Part shown: in pieces, positions 9,038 to 17,436 of the stretch
Layout of the letters: each line of letters begins with the position of its first letter
Position numbering within the stretch: the first letter of the stretch is position 1
Assembly (NCBI GenBank): GCA_002025645.1
Contig: CP018783.1
Span: 3,286,001-3,350,000, forward strand
Direction: 5' to 3'
Source: Curtobacterium pusillum
GTDB taxonomy: Bacteria > Actinomycetota > Actinomycetes > Actinomycetales > Microbacteriaceae
Length of the DNA: 64,000 bases
Position numbers and translations under genes: made by a program
The notes under the pieces: model-generated
What the model was told of the DNA's origin: nothing
The model's database searches: none
Seen by the model: the letters and a program-made list of their open reading frames with translations, nothing else

Positions 9038-10075
9038 ATGACGGACACGACCCGTGCCTCCAGGCAGACGACGCGACCGGTCACCCTGTTCACCGGCCAG
9101 TGGGCGGACCTGCCCTTCGAGGAGGTCGCACGCCTCGCCGGCGAGTGGGGGTACGACGGCCTGGAGATCGCCTGCTGGGGCGACCACCTCGACGTCCGCC
9201 GCGCCGCGACGGACCCGTCGTACGTCGCCGACCGCAAGGCGGTCCTCGAGCGCAACGGCCTGCAGGTCTGGACCATCGCGAACCACCTCACCGGGCAGGC
9301 CGTGTGCGACGACCCCATCGACCAGCGGCACGAGGACATCCTCGCGCCCCACGTTTGGGGCGACGGCGACCCGGAGGGCGTGCGACAGCGTGCCGCCGAG
9401 GAACTGCAGTGGACCGCGCGTGCAGCCGCGGCGCTCGGCGTCGACACCGTCACGGGGTTCTCCGGCTCGTCGATCTGGAAGACCGTCGCCGGGTTCCCCC
9501 CGGTGCCCCCGTCGATGATCGACGCCGGGTACCAGGACTTCCACGACCGGTGGTCGCCGATCCTCGACGTGTTCGAGGAGGTCGGGGTCCGCTTCGCACT
9601 CGAGGTGCACCCGTCCGAGATCGCCTACGACTACTGGACCGCGAAGCGCGCGCTGGAGGTCTTCGCGGACCGGCCGTCGTTCGGGTTCAACTTCGACCCG
9701 TCGCACTTCGTGTGGCAGGACCTCGACCCCGCCGCGTTCCTGCTCGACTTCGCCGACCGGGTCTACCACGTGCACTGCAAGGAGTCGGTCAAGCAGCTCG
9801 ACGGCCGCAACGGACGGCTCTCCTCGCACCTGCCGTGGGGCGACCCCCGGCGCGGTTGGGACTTCGTCACCGCCGGACACGGGGACGTGCCGTGGGAGCG
9901 GGTGTTCCGCGTGCTGAACCACATCGGGTACACGGGTCCGACGAGCGTCGAGTGGGAGGACGCCGGGATGGACCGGCTCGTCGGAGGGCCTGAGGCACTC
10001 GCGTTCGTGCGGAAGCTCGGGACGATCGCGCCGCCGGAGACATCGTTCGACGCGGCGTTCTCGCGGTCGCGGTGA
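9038..10075 (+). CDS. Sugar phosphate isomerase/epimerase family (TIM barrel)
   Basis: A 345-residue xylose-isomerase-like TIM barrel (AP-endonuclease 2 superfamily). Candidate metal ligands are the Glu of [13 protein letters not shown], the Asp and His of [10 protein letters not shown], the His of VYHVHCKES and the Glu of [10 protein letters not shown]. Members epimerise or isomerise free sugars, dehydrate inosose, or perform beta-elimination on keto-glycosides. The ATG at 9038 follows AGGAGG. It forms a run with Gfo/Idh and ThuA genes and overlaps the ROK regulator by GTGA, so it belongs to the same operon. The precise reaction is unknown. Confidence 0.9.
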   Translation: MTDTTRASRQTTRPVTLFTGQWADLPFEEVARLAGEWGYDGLEIACWGDHLDVRRAATDPSYVADRKAVLERNGLQVWTIANHLTGQAVCDDPIDQRHEDILAPHVWGDGDPEGVRQRAAEELQWTARAAAALGVDTVTGFSGSSIWKTVAGFPPVPPSMIDAGYQDFHDRWSPILDVFEEVGVRFALEVHPSEIAYDYWTAKRALEVFADRPSFGFNFDPSHFVWQDLDPAAFLLDFADRVYHVHCKESVKQLDGRNGRLSSHLPWGDPRRGWDFVTAGHGDVPWERVFRVLNHIGYTGPTSVEWEDAGMDRLVGGPEALAFVRKLGTIAPPETSFDAAFSRSR

Positions 10076-11271
10076 GCAGCGCGCCCAAGCCGGCGGCGCC
10101 GAAGCAGGCGGCGCCCGGCAACGCCGCTCGGGTCCTCCGCATCGTGCACGAGGACGGCCCGGTCACGCGCGCCGAGCTGACCCGCCGCACCGGGCTCAAC
10201 CGGTCCACGATCCTCGCACTCGTCGGGGAGCTCGTCGACCTCGGACTCGTGCACGAGGAGACCCCGGCGCCGGGCACCCCGGCAGCCGGCGTCGGGCGAC
10301 CGAGCGGCGTCGTCCGAGCCTCGAGCGACGTGCTCGCCGCGGCGGTCACGGTCGAGATCGACGCGGTCGGCGTCGCACTCGTCGGCCTCGACGGCACCGT
10401 GCAGGACCGCGAGGTCGAAGCCCAGCAGACCGTCCCCACCGCAGCGCAGGCGATGGACGCCGTCGCCCGGGTCCTCGCAGTGCTGACCGCCCGAGCCGAC
10501 CCCGCGGCCCGGATCGTCGGGGTCGGCGTCGCCGTCCCCGGCATCGTCCGCGTCGAGGACGGCACCGTCCGGGACGCCCCGCACCTCGGGTGGCGCGACG
10601 AACCCTTCGCCGCGCCCCTCGCCGACCGGATCGGTCTCCCGGTGCGTGCCGCGAACGACGCCAACCTCGGCGCCTGGGCGGAGCGCCTGTACGGCAGCGC
10701 CCGCGGCGTCGACGACCTGGTGTACCTCAACGGTGGCGCGAGCGGCATCGGCGGCGGGATCGTCAGCGCCGGCCGACCCTTCAGCGGCGCGGACGGGTAC
10801 GCGGGGGAGCTCGGCCACACCTTCGTCGCCGCGAACGGCATCCGCTGCCACTGCGGTGCCGTCGGGTGCCTCGAGACCGAGGCCTCGCGGTCAGCCCTCA
10901 CGCTCGTCACCGGCACGCCCCCGGACGACCTGGCGGCGCTCGCCGTCGCGCTCGCCGCCGGACGCCCGGAGGTCGAGCGGGTCGTCGACCGGCAGGTCAC
11001 CGCGCTCGCGACGGGGCTCCGCAACGCGATCCACACGGTCGACCCGGAGGTCGTCGTGCTCGGCGGCTTCCTCGGGGCCCTGCTCGGCCACGTCGGGGAC
11101 CGCATCGAAGCCGACGTCCGTGCCCAGTCCATGCCGGCCATGACCGAGCGGCTCCGGATCGTCCCGGCCGCCCTCGGCACCGACGTCCTGGTTCGCGGTG
11201 CCGCCGAGATCGGCTTCCGCGACCTCCTGCTCGACCCGTCATCACCCACCACTGAAGCGAGAACCCCATGA
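10072..11271 (+). CDS. ROK family transcriptional regulator (XylR/NagC type)
   Basis: A 399-residue repressor with an N-terminal winged helix ([20 protein letters not shown] and [20 protein letters not shown], residues about 24-60) fused to a ROK sugar-kinase-like domain. The ROK zinc/sugar motif is [13 protein letters not shown] with GELGHTF just before it; the upstream [11 protein letters not shown] holds the sugar-contact residues. GTG at 10072 overlaps the previous stop (GTGA) and its own stop overlaps the next ATG (ATGA). It is the only ROK protein here, and it lies in the operon served by the palindrome at 5962-5980, so it is probably the xylose-type repressor of xylAB and the oxidoreductase operon. 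Confidence 0.93.
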   Translation: MSSAPKPAAPKQAAPGNAARVLRIVHEDGPVTRAELTRRTGLNRSTILALVGELVDLGLVHEETPAPGTPAAGVGRPSGVVRASSDVLAAAVTVEIDAVGVALVGLDGTVQDREVEAQQTVPTAAQAMDAVARVLAVLTARADPAARIVGVGVAVPGIVRVEDGTVRDAPHLGWRDEPFAAPLADRIGLPVRAANDANLGAWAERLYGSARGVDDLVYLNGGASGIGGGIVSAGRPFSGADGYAGELGHTFVAANGIRCHCGAVGCLETEASRSALTLVTGTPPDDLAALAVALAAGRPEVERVVDRQVTALATGLRNAIHTVDPEVVVLGGFLGALLGHVGDRIEADVRAQSMPAMTERLRIVPAALGTDVLVRGAAEIGFRDLLLDPSSPTTEARTP

Positions 11272-12311
11272 CCGACACCCAGCACCAGCGTGTCAGCGTC
11301 CTGCTCGGCACACAGGACCTCACCGTCGAGGACCGCACCGTCCCCTCCGTCGACCCCGGCGACGTGCTCGTCCGGGTCGCCGCCGTGGGCGTCTGCGGCT
11401 CCGACGTCCACTACTACCGGCAGGGCCGCATCGGCGACTTCGTCGTCGAGGAGCCGCTCGTCCTCGGCCACGAACTGTCCGGCACGATCGCCGCCGTCGG
11501 TGAGGGTGTCGACCCGTCCCGCGTCGGCGAGCGCGTGGCGATCGAACCGCAGCGGCCCTGCCACCGGTGTGCGCAGTGCCTCGCCGGGCGCTACAACCTC
11601 TGCCCGCACATGCGCTTCTACGCGACGCCGCCCGTCGACGGGGCCTTCGCCGAGTTCGTCACCATCGAGTCCGAGTTCGCGCACACGCTGCCCGACTCGG
11701 TGTCGTTCGAGGCCGGAGCCCTGCTCGAACCCCTCTCCGTCGGCATCGCCGCCGTCCGCAAGGCCGGGATCGTCCCCGGCTCGAGCGTGCTCATCGCCGG
11801 TGCCGGTCCGATCGGCATCATCTGCGCGCAGGCCGCGAAGGCGTTCGGCGCCTCGCGGATCGTCATCAGCGACCTCGTCCCGGAGCGTCGCGAGCGTGCG
11901 CTGTCCTACGGGGCCACCGAGACCGTCGACCCGACCGTGGTGTCCGTCGCGTCCGACCTGCCGCCGTTCGACGCGTTCATCGACGCCAGCGGCGCGCCGC
12001 GAGCGGTCTCCGACGGCATCAAGGCCGTCGGACCCGCGGGCGCAGCGGTGCTCGTCGGGCTCGGCAACTCAGAGATGACGCTGCCGGTCGAGCACATCCA
12101 GAACCTCGAGGTCACGGTCACCGGGATCTTCCGGTACACCGGCACGTGGCCGGTCGCGATCGAGCTGGTCGCCTCCGGGCAGGTGGACCTCGACTCGCTC
12201 GTCACGGGTCGCTTCGGCCTCGACGAGGTCCGCGAGGCCCTCGAGAGCGACACCGACCCCGAGTCCCTCAAGTCGGTCGTCTACCCGGGTGGCGTTCCGT
12301 CGGCGACGTGA
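11268..12311 (+). CDS. Zinc-dependent polyol dehydrogenase (xylitol/sorbitol dehydrogenase type)
   Basis: A 347-residue medium-chain dehydrogenase. Catalytic zinc ligands are in GVCGSDVHYYRQG and VLGHELSG; the structural zinc cysteines are in CHRCAQCLAGRYNLCPHM. The NAD-binding Rossmann motif is LIAGAGPIGII. The Tyr-rich segment after CGSDVHYY is typical of sorbitol and xylitol dehydrogenases, which oxidise xylitol to D-xylulose. With XylB next door the product could be phosphorylated directly. Its ATG overlaps the ROK stop by 4 bp, and it ends the operon before a dispersed palindrome. Confidence 0.92.
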   Translation: MTDTQHQRVSVLLGTQDLTVEDRTVPSVDPGDVLVRVAAVGVCGSDVHYYRQGRIGDFVVEEPLVLGHELSGTIAAVGEGVDPSRVGERVAIEPQRPCHRCAQCLAGRYNLCPHMRFYATPPVDGAFAEFVTIESEFAHTLPDSVSFEAGALLEPLSVGIAAVRKAGIVPGSSVLIAGAGPIGIICAQAAKAFGASRIVISDLVPERRERALSYGATETVDPTVVSVASDLPPFDAFIDASGAPRAVSDGIKAVGPAGAAVLVGLGNSEMTLPVEHIQNLEVTVTGIFRYTGTWPVAIELVASGQVDLDSLVTGRFGLDEVREALESDTDPESLKSVVYPGGVPSAT

Positions 12312-12320
12312 CCGACGGGC

Positions 12321-12362
12321 GGACTGGAGGCGCGGGGCGGGCCCGCCACGCGCCTCCAGTCC
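12321..12362. repeat. Dispersed GC-rich palindrome, copy 2
   Basis: Perfect arms GGACTGGAGGCGCG (12321-12334) and CGCGCCTCCAGTCC (12349-12362) around a GC-rich 14-nt loop. It lies between co-directional genes, so it could end the polyol dehydrogenase transcript. Confidence 0.85.
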
Positions 12363-12420
12363 GGTACGTGACCCGGAACGGGGCCACCGGTGCGACACCC
12401 GGACGCGCTACGGTTCGCGC

Positions 12421-13794
12421 ATGACGGCTTCCCCCGCGGCTGCAGTGCCGCAGCGCACCGACCGCCGCGCGCTCGTGTCCTGGGCCCTGTGGGACTGGGG
12501 GTCCGCGGCGTTCAACGCCGTCGTCACGACCTTCGTGTTCAGCACCTACCTGGCGAGCCGAGCGTTCGTCGACCCGGCGCTCGTCGCCGACACCTCGGCC
12601 GCCGGGAAGGCGCTCGTCGAGCGCGAACTCGCCCACAACGCGGCCGTCGTCTCGACGGCCCTGACCATCGCGGGGATCGTCGTCGCGCTGGTCGCCCCGG
12701 CGATCGGCCGGCTCGCGGACTCGTCCGGGCACCGCCGTCGCTCGGTCCTCATCGCCACCATCGGCATCGTGCTGTCCATCGCCGGCATGGTCTTCGTCGC
12801 GCCGAGCCAGCCGTACCTGCTGCTCGGCGCCGCGCTGCTCGGCATCGGGACGGTCGCGTACGAGATCGCGAGCGTCGGGTACAACGCCATGCTCGGCCAG
12901 GTCGCGTCGGGGGAGGAAACAGGGCGGGTCTCGGCGATCGGCTGGGCGGCCGGGTACTTCGGCGGGATCGTGCTGCTCGTCGTGCTGCTCGTGCTGTGCA
13001 TCCAGGACTTCGGCGGCGGCGACGTCGCGGGACTCCTGCAGCTGCCGGCGACCGTGGCGTCCGGGCAGTGGGACGTCCGCGTCGCGATCGGCATCGCCGC
13101 CGTCTGGCTCGCGGTCAGCTCGATCCCGCTGTTCGTCACCGTGCCCGAGGCCGCGCCGGACCCGTCGGTGCGCGGCGGCGGGGTGTTCGGCGCCTACCGG
13201 GACCTCGGGCGCGACATCGCGCGGCTGTGGCGAGAGCGGCGCAACGTCCTGGCGTTCCTGCTCGCGAGCGCCGTGTTCCGGGACGGCGTCGGCGCGGTGT
13301 TCACCTTCGGCGGGATCGTCGCCGCGCAGGTCTTCGGGTTCAGCCCGTCGCAGGTCATCCTGTTCGCCATCGCCGCGAACGTCGTCGCCGGTGCCGCCAC
13401 GTTCCTGTCCGGCAGGTTGGACGACCGCTTCGGTTCGCGCGCGATCATCACGGTGTCGCTCGTCGGGCTCGCGGTGTGCGGGATCGGCGTCTTCGCGGTG
13501 GGCACGGTGACGGCGGGCTTCTGGGTGCTCGGCCTGACGCTGGCGGTGTTCGTCGGGCCGGTGCAGGCGTCCTCGAGGGCGTACCTCGCGCGGTTGGCGA
13601 CGCCCGGGCGCGAGGGCGAGCTCTTCGGGCTGTACGCCACCACCGGTCGTGCGGCCTCGTTCCTCGCTCCGGCGCTGTTCGGGATCGCGGTGACGGTCGG
13701 CGGCTCGACGCGGTTCGGGATCCTCGGGGTCGTGGTGGTGCTCGTCGCCGGGTTGGTGCTGATGGCGCTGGTGAAGCGGGAGCCCCGGGCGTAG
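12421..13794 (+). CDS. MFS transporter, UMF1/Atg22-like family
   Basis: A 457-residue polytopic membrane protein with about 12 transmembrane segments. The N-terminal WALWDWGSAAFNAVVTTFVF is characteristic of the UMF1 family related to yeast vacuolar Atg22. Further signatures are GRLADSSGHRRR (MFS loop 2-3) and YNAMLGQVASGEETGRVSA. The substrate is unknown; Atg22-like proteins are linked to amino-acid efflux. TACGGT ends 6 nt before the ATG, suggesting a leaderless message. It is probably independent of the upstream sugar operon because a hairpin separates them. Confidence 0.88.
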   Translation: MTASPAAAVPQRTDRRALVSWALWDWGSAAFNAVVTTFVFSTYLASRAFVDPALVADTSAAGKALVERELAHNAAVVSTALTIAGIVVALVAPAIGRLADSSGHRRRSVLIATIGIVLSIAGMVFVAPSQPYLLLGAALLGIGTVAYEIASVGYNAMLGQVASGEETGRVSAIGWAAGYFGGIVLLVVLLVLCIQDFGGGDVAGLLQLPATVASGQWDVRVAIGIAAVWLAVSSIPLFVTVPEAAPDPSVRGGGVFGAYRDLGRDIARLWRERRNVLAFLLASAVFRDGVGAVFTFGGIVAAQVFGFSPSQVILFAIAANVVAGAATFLSGRLDDRFGSRAIITVSLVGLAVCGIGVFAVGTVTAGFWVLGLTLAVFVGPVQASSRAYLARLATPGREGELFGLYATTGRAASFLAPALFGIAVTVGGSTRFGILGVVVVLVAGLVLMALVKREPRA

Positions 13795-13807
13795 GCCTGC
13801 GGTGCCG

Positions 13808-13866
13808 TTCCGCGCGTAGGAAGCCGATTCGCTCGTAGGAGGCTGATCCGCGCACAGGAGGTCGAA
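13808..13866. repeat. Degenerate tandem repeat, about 20-bp unit, 3 copies
   Basis: Units start at 13808, 13828 and 13847 and share the core CGCGCGTAGGAAGCCGA / CGCTCGTAGGAGGCTGA / CGCGCACAGGAGGTCGA. The array sits directly after the MFS stop codon, and its last unit forms the left arm of the hairpin at 13849-13887. Confidence 0.65.
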
Positions 13867-13887
13867 ACTTCCGGCCTCCTATGCGCG
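13849..13887. terminator. Hairpin downstream of the UMF1 transporter gene
   Basis: Arms CGCGCACAGGAGG and CCTCCTATGCGCG pair over 13 bp with one mismatch around a 13-nt loop. It has no T run. It is a plausible end of the upstream transcript before glmU. Confidence 0.55.
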
Positions 13888-13937
13888 TTCCTGCCTCCCA
13901 TCGCATCCGTCATGGGTCGGATCGTCGGTGCAGACCC

Positions 13938-13971
13938 GGCCTGGAGGCGCGGCTCGGCGCTCCTCCACAGG
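13938..13971. repeat. Degenerate copy of the dispersed palindrome
   Basis: GGCCTGGAGGCGC is intact, but the right arm (GCGCTCCTCCACAGG) has decayed. It lies about 80 bp before glmU. The rest of the 13795-14047 gap holds the tandem units and hairpin listed separately, and the glmU -10 CAGGAT at 14036. Confidence 0.6.
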
Positions 13972-14047
13972 TGCGGTTCTGCGCACGGCCCGGCACAGAG
14001 CCGTGGCTCGGTCGGACTCCGCAGGTCGCGTGCGCCAGGATGGTGGC

Positions 14048-15481
14048 ATGACCGACCAGCGCATCGCCGTCGTCGTCCTCGCCGCCGGGCAGGGCACGCG
14101 CATGAAGTCGTCCACCCCGAAGGTGCTGCACCGCCTCGCGGGCCTCCCGCTCATCGCGCACGTGCTCCGGACGGCGTCGTCCCTCGAGCCCGAGCACGTC
14201 GCCGTCGTCGTGCGCCACGAACGCGACCGGGTCGCGGCCGAGATCGTCGAGCGTGCCCCGGACGCGATCGTCGTCGACCAGGACGACGTCCCCGGCACCG
14301 GGCGTGCGGTCGAGGTCGCCGTGCAGGCGCTGCCCGCGGACTTCGACGGTGCCGTCGTGGTGCTGTCGGGCGACGTGCCGCTGCTCGACGCACCGTCCCT
14401 CCGCTCGCTCGTGGACGCCCACGTCGGTGGCCGCAACGGCGCGACGTTCGTCAGTGCCATCGCGCCGGACCCCACCGGGCTCGGACGCATCGTCCGTGAC
14501 GCCGACGGGGCGTTCGTCGGGGTCGTCGAGCACAAGGACGCGACGGCCGAGCAGTTGACCATCACCGAGGCGAACGCCGGCATCTACGCGTTCGACGTCG
14601 CACACCTCCGTGCGGTGCTGCCGTCGCTGACCACCGCGAACGCGCAGGGCGAGAAGTACATCACCGACGCGCCGGCACTCATCGGCGAGCGGGGCGGCCG
14701 GATCGACGTCGTCACCCTCACCGACCCCTGGCTCGTCGCCGGCATCAACGACCGCGCGCAGCTGTCCGACGCGGCCCGGGTGCTCAACGAGCGCATCGTC
14801 CGCCGCCACCAGCTCGCCGGCGTCACCGTGCAGGACCCGGCGACCACGTGGATCGACCTCGACGTGTCGATCGAGCCCGACGCCGAGATCCTGCCGGGCA
14901 CGCAGCTCGTGGGCGCGACCGCGATCGCCGCGGGCGCCGTCGTCGGTCCCGACACCACCCTCCGCGACACCGAGGTCGGTGCCGGCGCGGTCGTCAACCG
15001 CGTCGACGCGACCCTGGCGGTCATCGGCGACGACGCCTCGGTGGGGCCGTTCGCGTACCTGCGCCCGGGGACCATCCTCGGCGACCAGGGCAAGATCGGC
15101 ACCTTCGTCGAGACGAAGAACGCGAGGATCGGCCGGGGCAGCAAGGTGCCGCACCTGTCGTACATCGGCGACGCCGAGGTGGGCGAGGACTCGAACATCG
15201 GGGCGAACACGATCACCGCGAACTACGACGGCGTGCACAAGCACCGGACCGAGGTCGGGTCGAACGTCCGTACAGGCTCGCACAACGTGTTCGTCGCCCC
15301 GGTTAGGATTGGCGACGGGGCGTACACCGGTGCAGGTACAACCGTCCGCAAGGACGTACCGGCCGGTTCGCTGGCCATCAGCTACGCCCCACAGCGCAAC
15401 ACCGACGGTTGGGTCGAGGAACACCGACCCGGCACGCCGGCGGCCGAGGCTGCTCGGCGCGCGCACGGCGAACAGATCTGA
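14048..15481 (+). CDS. glmU: Bifunctional UDP-GlcNAc pyrophosphorylase / glucosamine-1-phosphate N-acetyltransferase
   Basis: A 477-residue enzyme of peptidoglycan precursor synthesis. The N-terminal uridyltransferase domain opens with LAAGQGTRMKSSTPKVLHRL (signature GXGTRMXS...K) and the C-terminal half (from about residue 250) is a left-handed beta-helix of hexapeptide repeats with the acetyltransferase stretch NIGANTITANYDG. Length is normal. CAGGAT ends 6 nt before the ATG, suggesting a leaderless start. It is followed by prs as in most Actinobacteria. Confidence 0.97.
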   Translation: MTDQRIAVVVLAAGQGTRMKSSTPKVLHRLAGLPLIAHVLRTASSLEPEHVAVVVRHERDRVAAEIVERAPDAIVVDQDDVPGTGRAVEVAVQALPADFDGAVVVLSGDVPLLDAPSLRSLVDAHVGGRNGATFVSAIAPDPTGLGRIVRDADGAFVGVVEHKDATAEQLTITEANAGIYAFDVAHLRAVLPSLTTANAQGEKYITDAPALIGERGGRIDVVTLTDPWLVAGINDRAQLSDAARVLNERIVRRHQLAGVTVQDPATTWIDLDVSIEPDAEILPGTQLVGATAIAAGAVVGPDTTLRDTEVGAGAVVNRVDATLAVIGDDASVGPFAYLRPGTILGDQGKIGTFVETKNARIGRGSKVPHLSYIGDAEVGEDSNIGANTITANYDGVHKHRTEVGSNVRTGSHNVFVAPVRIGDGAYTGAGTTVRKDVPAGSLAISYAPQRNTDGWVEEHRPGTPAAEAARRAHGEQI

Positions 15482-15535
15482 CGGCTCTCGGGCCGATCGA
15501 CACGGCCCCGCGGGGTCAGGGAGTGAGCACCGCAC

Positions 15536-16513
15536 TTGTCCGGAATCAAAACGACCGGCCAGAAACGACTCGTCCTCGTCTCAGGACGAGCACACCCGGC
15601 GCTCTCGGCCGAGATCGCCGAAGAACTCGGTGTCGAGCTCGTCCCGACCGATGCCCGCACCTTCGCGAACGGGGAGCTCTACGCCCGCTTCGACGAGTCG
15701 GTCCGTGGCTGCGACGCCTTCGTCATCCAGTCGCACACCGCGCCGATCAACGAGTGGCTCATGGAGCAGCTCATCATGGTCGACGCGCTGAAGCGTGCCT
15801 CGGCGAAGCGCATCACCGTCGTCGCACCCTTCTACCCCTACGCCCGACAGGACAAGAAGGGCCGCGGGCGTGAGCCGATCTCGGCCCGTCTCGTCGCCGA
15901 CCTGTTCAAGGCCGCGGGCGCCCACCGCATCATGAGCGTCGACCTGCACGCCGCGCAGATCCAGGGCTTCTTCGACGGTCCCGTCGACCACCTGTTCGCG
16001 ATGCCCGTCCTGCTCCAGCGCTTCCAGGAGATCCTCGACCCGTCGACGCTCACCGTCGTCTCGCCGGACATGGGTCGCGTCCGCGTCGCCGACATCTGGT
16101 CCGAGAAGCTCGGCGCACCGCTCGCCATCATCCACAAGCGCCGCGACCCGCTCGTGCCGAACCAGGTCTCCGTGCACGAGATCGTCGGTGACGTCTCCGG
16201 CCGCGTGTGCCTGCTCGTCGACGACCTCATCGACACCGGCCGCACGATCGCCAAGGCTGCCGAGGCACTCAAGGCCGCCGGTGCCACCGGTGTCGTGGTC
16301 GCCGCGACCCACGCCGTGTTCTCGGACCCGGCGACCGAGCTGCTGCAGAGCGAGTTCATCGACCGGGTGGTCGTCACGGACACCCTGCCCCTGCCGGAGG
16401 ACAAGCGCTGGGACCGGCTCGAGGTCCTGCCGATCGCTCCGCTCATCGCACGCGCCATCCACGAGGTCTTCGACGACGGGTCGGTCACCTCGATGTTCGA
16501 TGGTGCTGCTTGA
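15536..16513 (+). CDS. prs: Ribose-phosphate pyrophosphokinase
   Basis: A 325-residue PRPP synthase that makes 5-phosphoribosyl pyrophosphate from ribose 5-phosphate and ATP. Visible motifs are RTFANGELYARF, the ATP/flexible-loop region PYARQDKKGRGREPISA, the divalent-cation site DLHAAQIQGFF, and the PRPP loop LLVDDLIDTGRTIAKA. The start is TTG at 15536: MSGIKTTGQKRLVLVSGRAH matches the usual N-terminus and no ATG or GTG is available in frame. AGGGAG lies 12 nt upstream. It is located 55 bp after glmU as in related genomes. Confidence 0.96.
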   Translation: MSGIKTTGQKRLVLVSGRAHPALSAEIAEELGVELVPTDARTFANGELYARFDESVRGCDAFVIQSHTAPINEWLMEQLIMVDALKRASAKRITVVAPFYPYARQDKKGRGREPISARLVADLFKAAGAHRIMSVDLHAAQIQGFFDGPVDHLFAMPVLLQRFQEILDPSTLTVVSPDMGRVRVADIWSEKLGAPLAIIHKRRDPLVPNQVSVHEIVGDVSGRVCLLVDDLIDTGRTIAKAAEALKAAGATGVVVAATHAVFSDPATELLQSEFIDRVVVTDTLPLPEDKRWDRLEVLPIAPLIARAIHEVFDDGSVTSMFDGAA

Positions 16514-17289
16514 CCGCACCCGCACGTGACGCGCTCGCGGCCCGACTCCGGGCCGCGGGCAGCGTCTTCGCCGAGGACGAAGCCGACCTCCTGCTCGAGG
16601 CCGGTGATGGCGACCCGGCACGGCTCCGCTCCGTCGTGCAACGGCGTCTCGGTGGTGAGCCGCTGGAGTACGTCCTCGGGTGGGCGGCGTTCGACGGGCA
16701 CCGAATCCGCGTGACACCGGGGGTGTTCGTTCCCCGTGCCCGCACGACGGTCGTGGTGGAGCAGGCCGCGCGTCGGCTGCAGCGCTACGACCGGGTGGTG
16801 GACCTCTGCTGCGGTGCCGGGGCGATCTCGGTGGCGCTGCTCGGACGGGTCGGAGCGCTCGACCTCGTGGCTGCGGACATCGACCCCGATGCCGTTGACG
16901 TCGCCGCGGAGAACATCGGCGACCGGGGCATCGTCGTCGCGGGGGACCTCTTCGCGCCGCTGCCGGACCGGTTCCGCGGTGCCGTGGACGTCATCGCGGT
17001 GAACGCCCCGTACGTGCCGACCGGGTCGATCGCGATGATGCCGTCGGAGGCCCGCGACCACGAGCACCGCGTCGCGCTCGACGGCGGTGCGGACGGCCTC
17101 GACCTGCACCGGCGGATCGCCGCGGGTGCGGGGGAGTGGCTCCGACCCGGTGGCTCCGTCGTCATCGAGGTCTCCGAGGCGCAGGCGGCCGCGTCGTGCG
17201 CCCTGTTCGCCGACGCCGGGTTCGACGCCGCCGTCGAGTCCGACGACGAGGTCGACGGCACCTGCATCGTGGCGACCCGCCCCGCCTGA
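16510..17289 (+). CDS. PrmC-like putative protein (glutamine-N5) methyltransferase
   Basis: A 259-residue SAM-dependent methyltransferase with the PrmC/HemK layout: a short helical N-domain, then LGGEPLEYVLGWAAFDG and PGVFVPRARTTVVVEQA, the SAM motif VVDLCCGAGAISVALLG, and the catalytic-loop sequence VNAPYVPTGSIAMMP. True PrmC has NPPY there; this subgroup has NAPY and an unknown target, so I do not call it prmC. The start is TTG at 16510, overlapping the prs stop (TTGA), implying translational coupling. Upstream in-frame codons lie inside prs. Confidence 0.85.
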   Translation: MTAPARDALAARLRAAGSVFAEDEADLLLEAGDGDPARLRSVVQRRLGGEPLEYVLGWAAFDGHRIRVTPGVFVPRARTTVVVEQAARRLQRYDRVVDLCCGAGAISVALLGRVGALDLVAADIDPDAVDVAAENIGDRGIVVAGDLFAPLPDRFRGAVDVIAVNAPYVPTGSIAMMPSEARDHEHRVALDGGADGLDLHRRIAAGAGEWLRPGGSVVIEVSEAQAAASCALFADAGFDAAVESDDEVDGTCIVATRPA

Positions 17290-17340
17290 GACGCCGCCGG
17301 GCGCGCGAGACGCCGCCTGCCGGACGGGACGCCGCCCAAA
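17289..17340. repeat. Short tandem GC-rich repeat
   Basis: The core GACGCCGCC recurs three times with about 19-20 bp spacing just after the methyltransferase stop codon. It precedes an inverted CTCCAG/CTGGAG hairpin at 17406. Confidence 0.5.
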
Positions 17341-17405
17341 CCGGCGGTGTGTCGCCCTGGACGCGGTGCCTCGACGACATGACGGTGTCCCGCGAGCCGC
17401 ACCGC

Positions 17406-17430
17406 GCCTCCAGGCCGTCGAACTGGAGGC
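17406..17430. terminator. Hairpin between convergent genes
   Basis: GCCTCCAG (17406-17413) and CTGGAGGC (17423-17430) form an 8-bp stem with a 9-nt loop. It resembles the dispersed palindrome family with its arms swapped in order. It may terminate both the prs-side transcript and the molybdoenzyme transcript. Confidence 0.55.
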
Positions 17431-17436
17431 CGCCCG

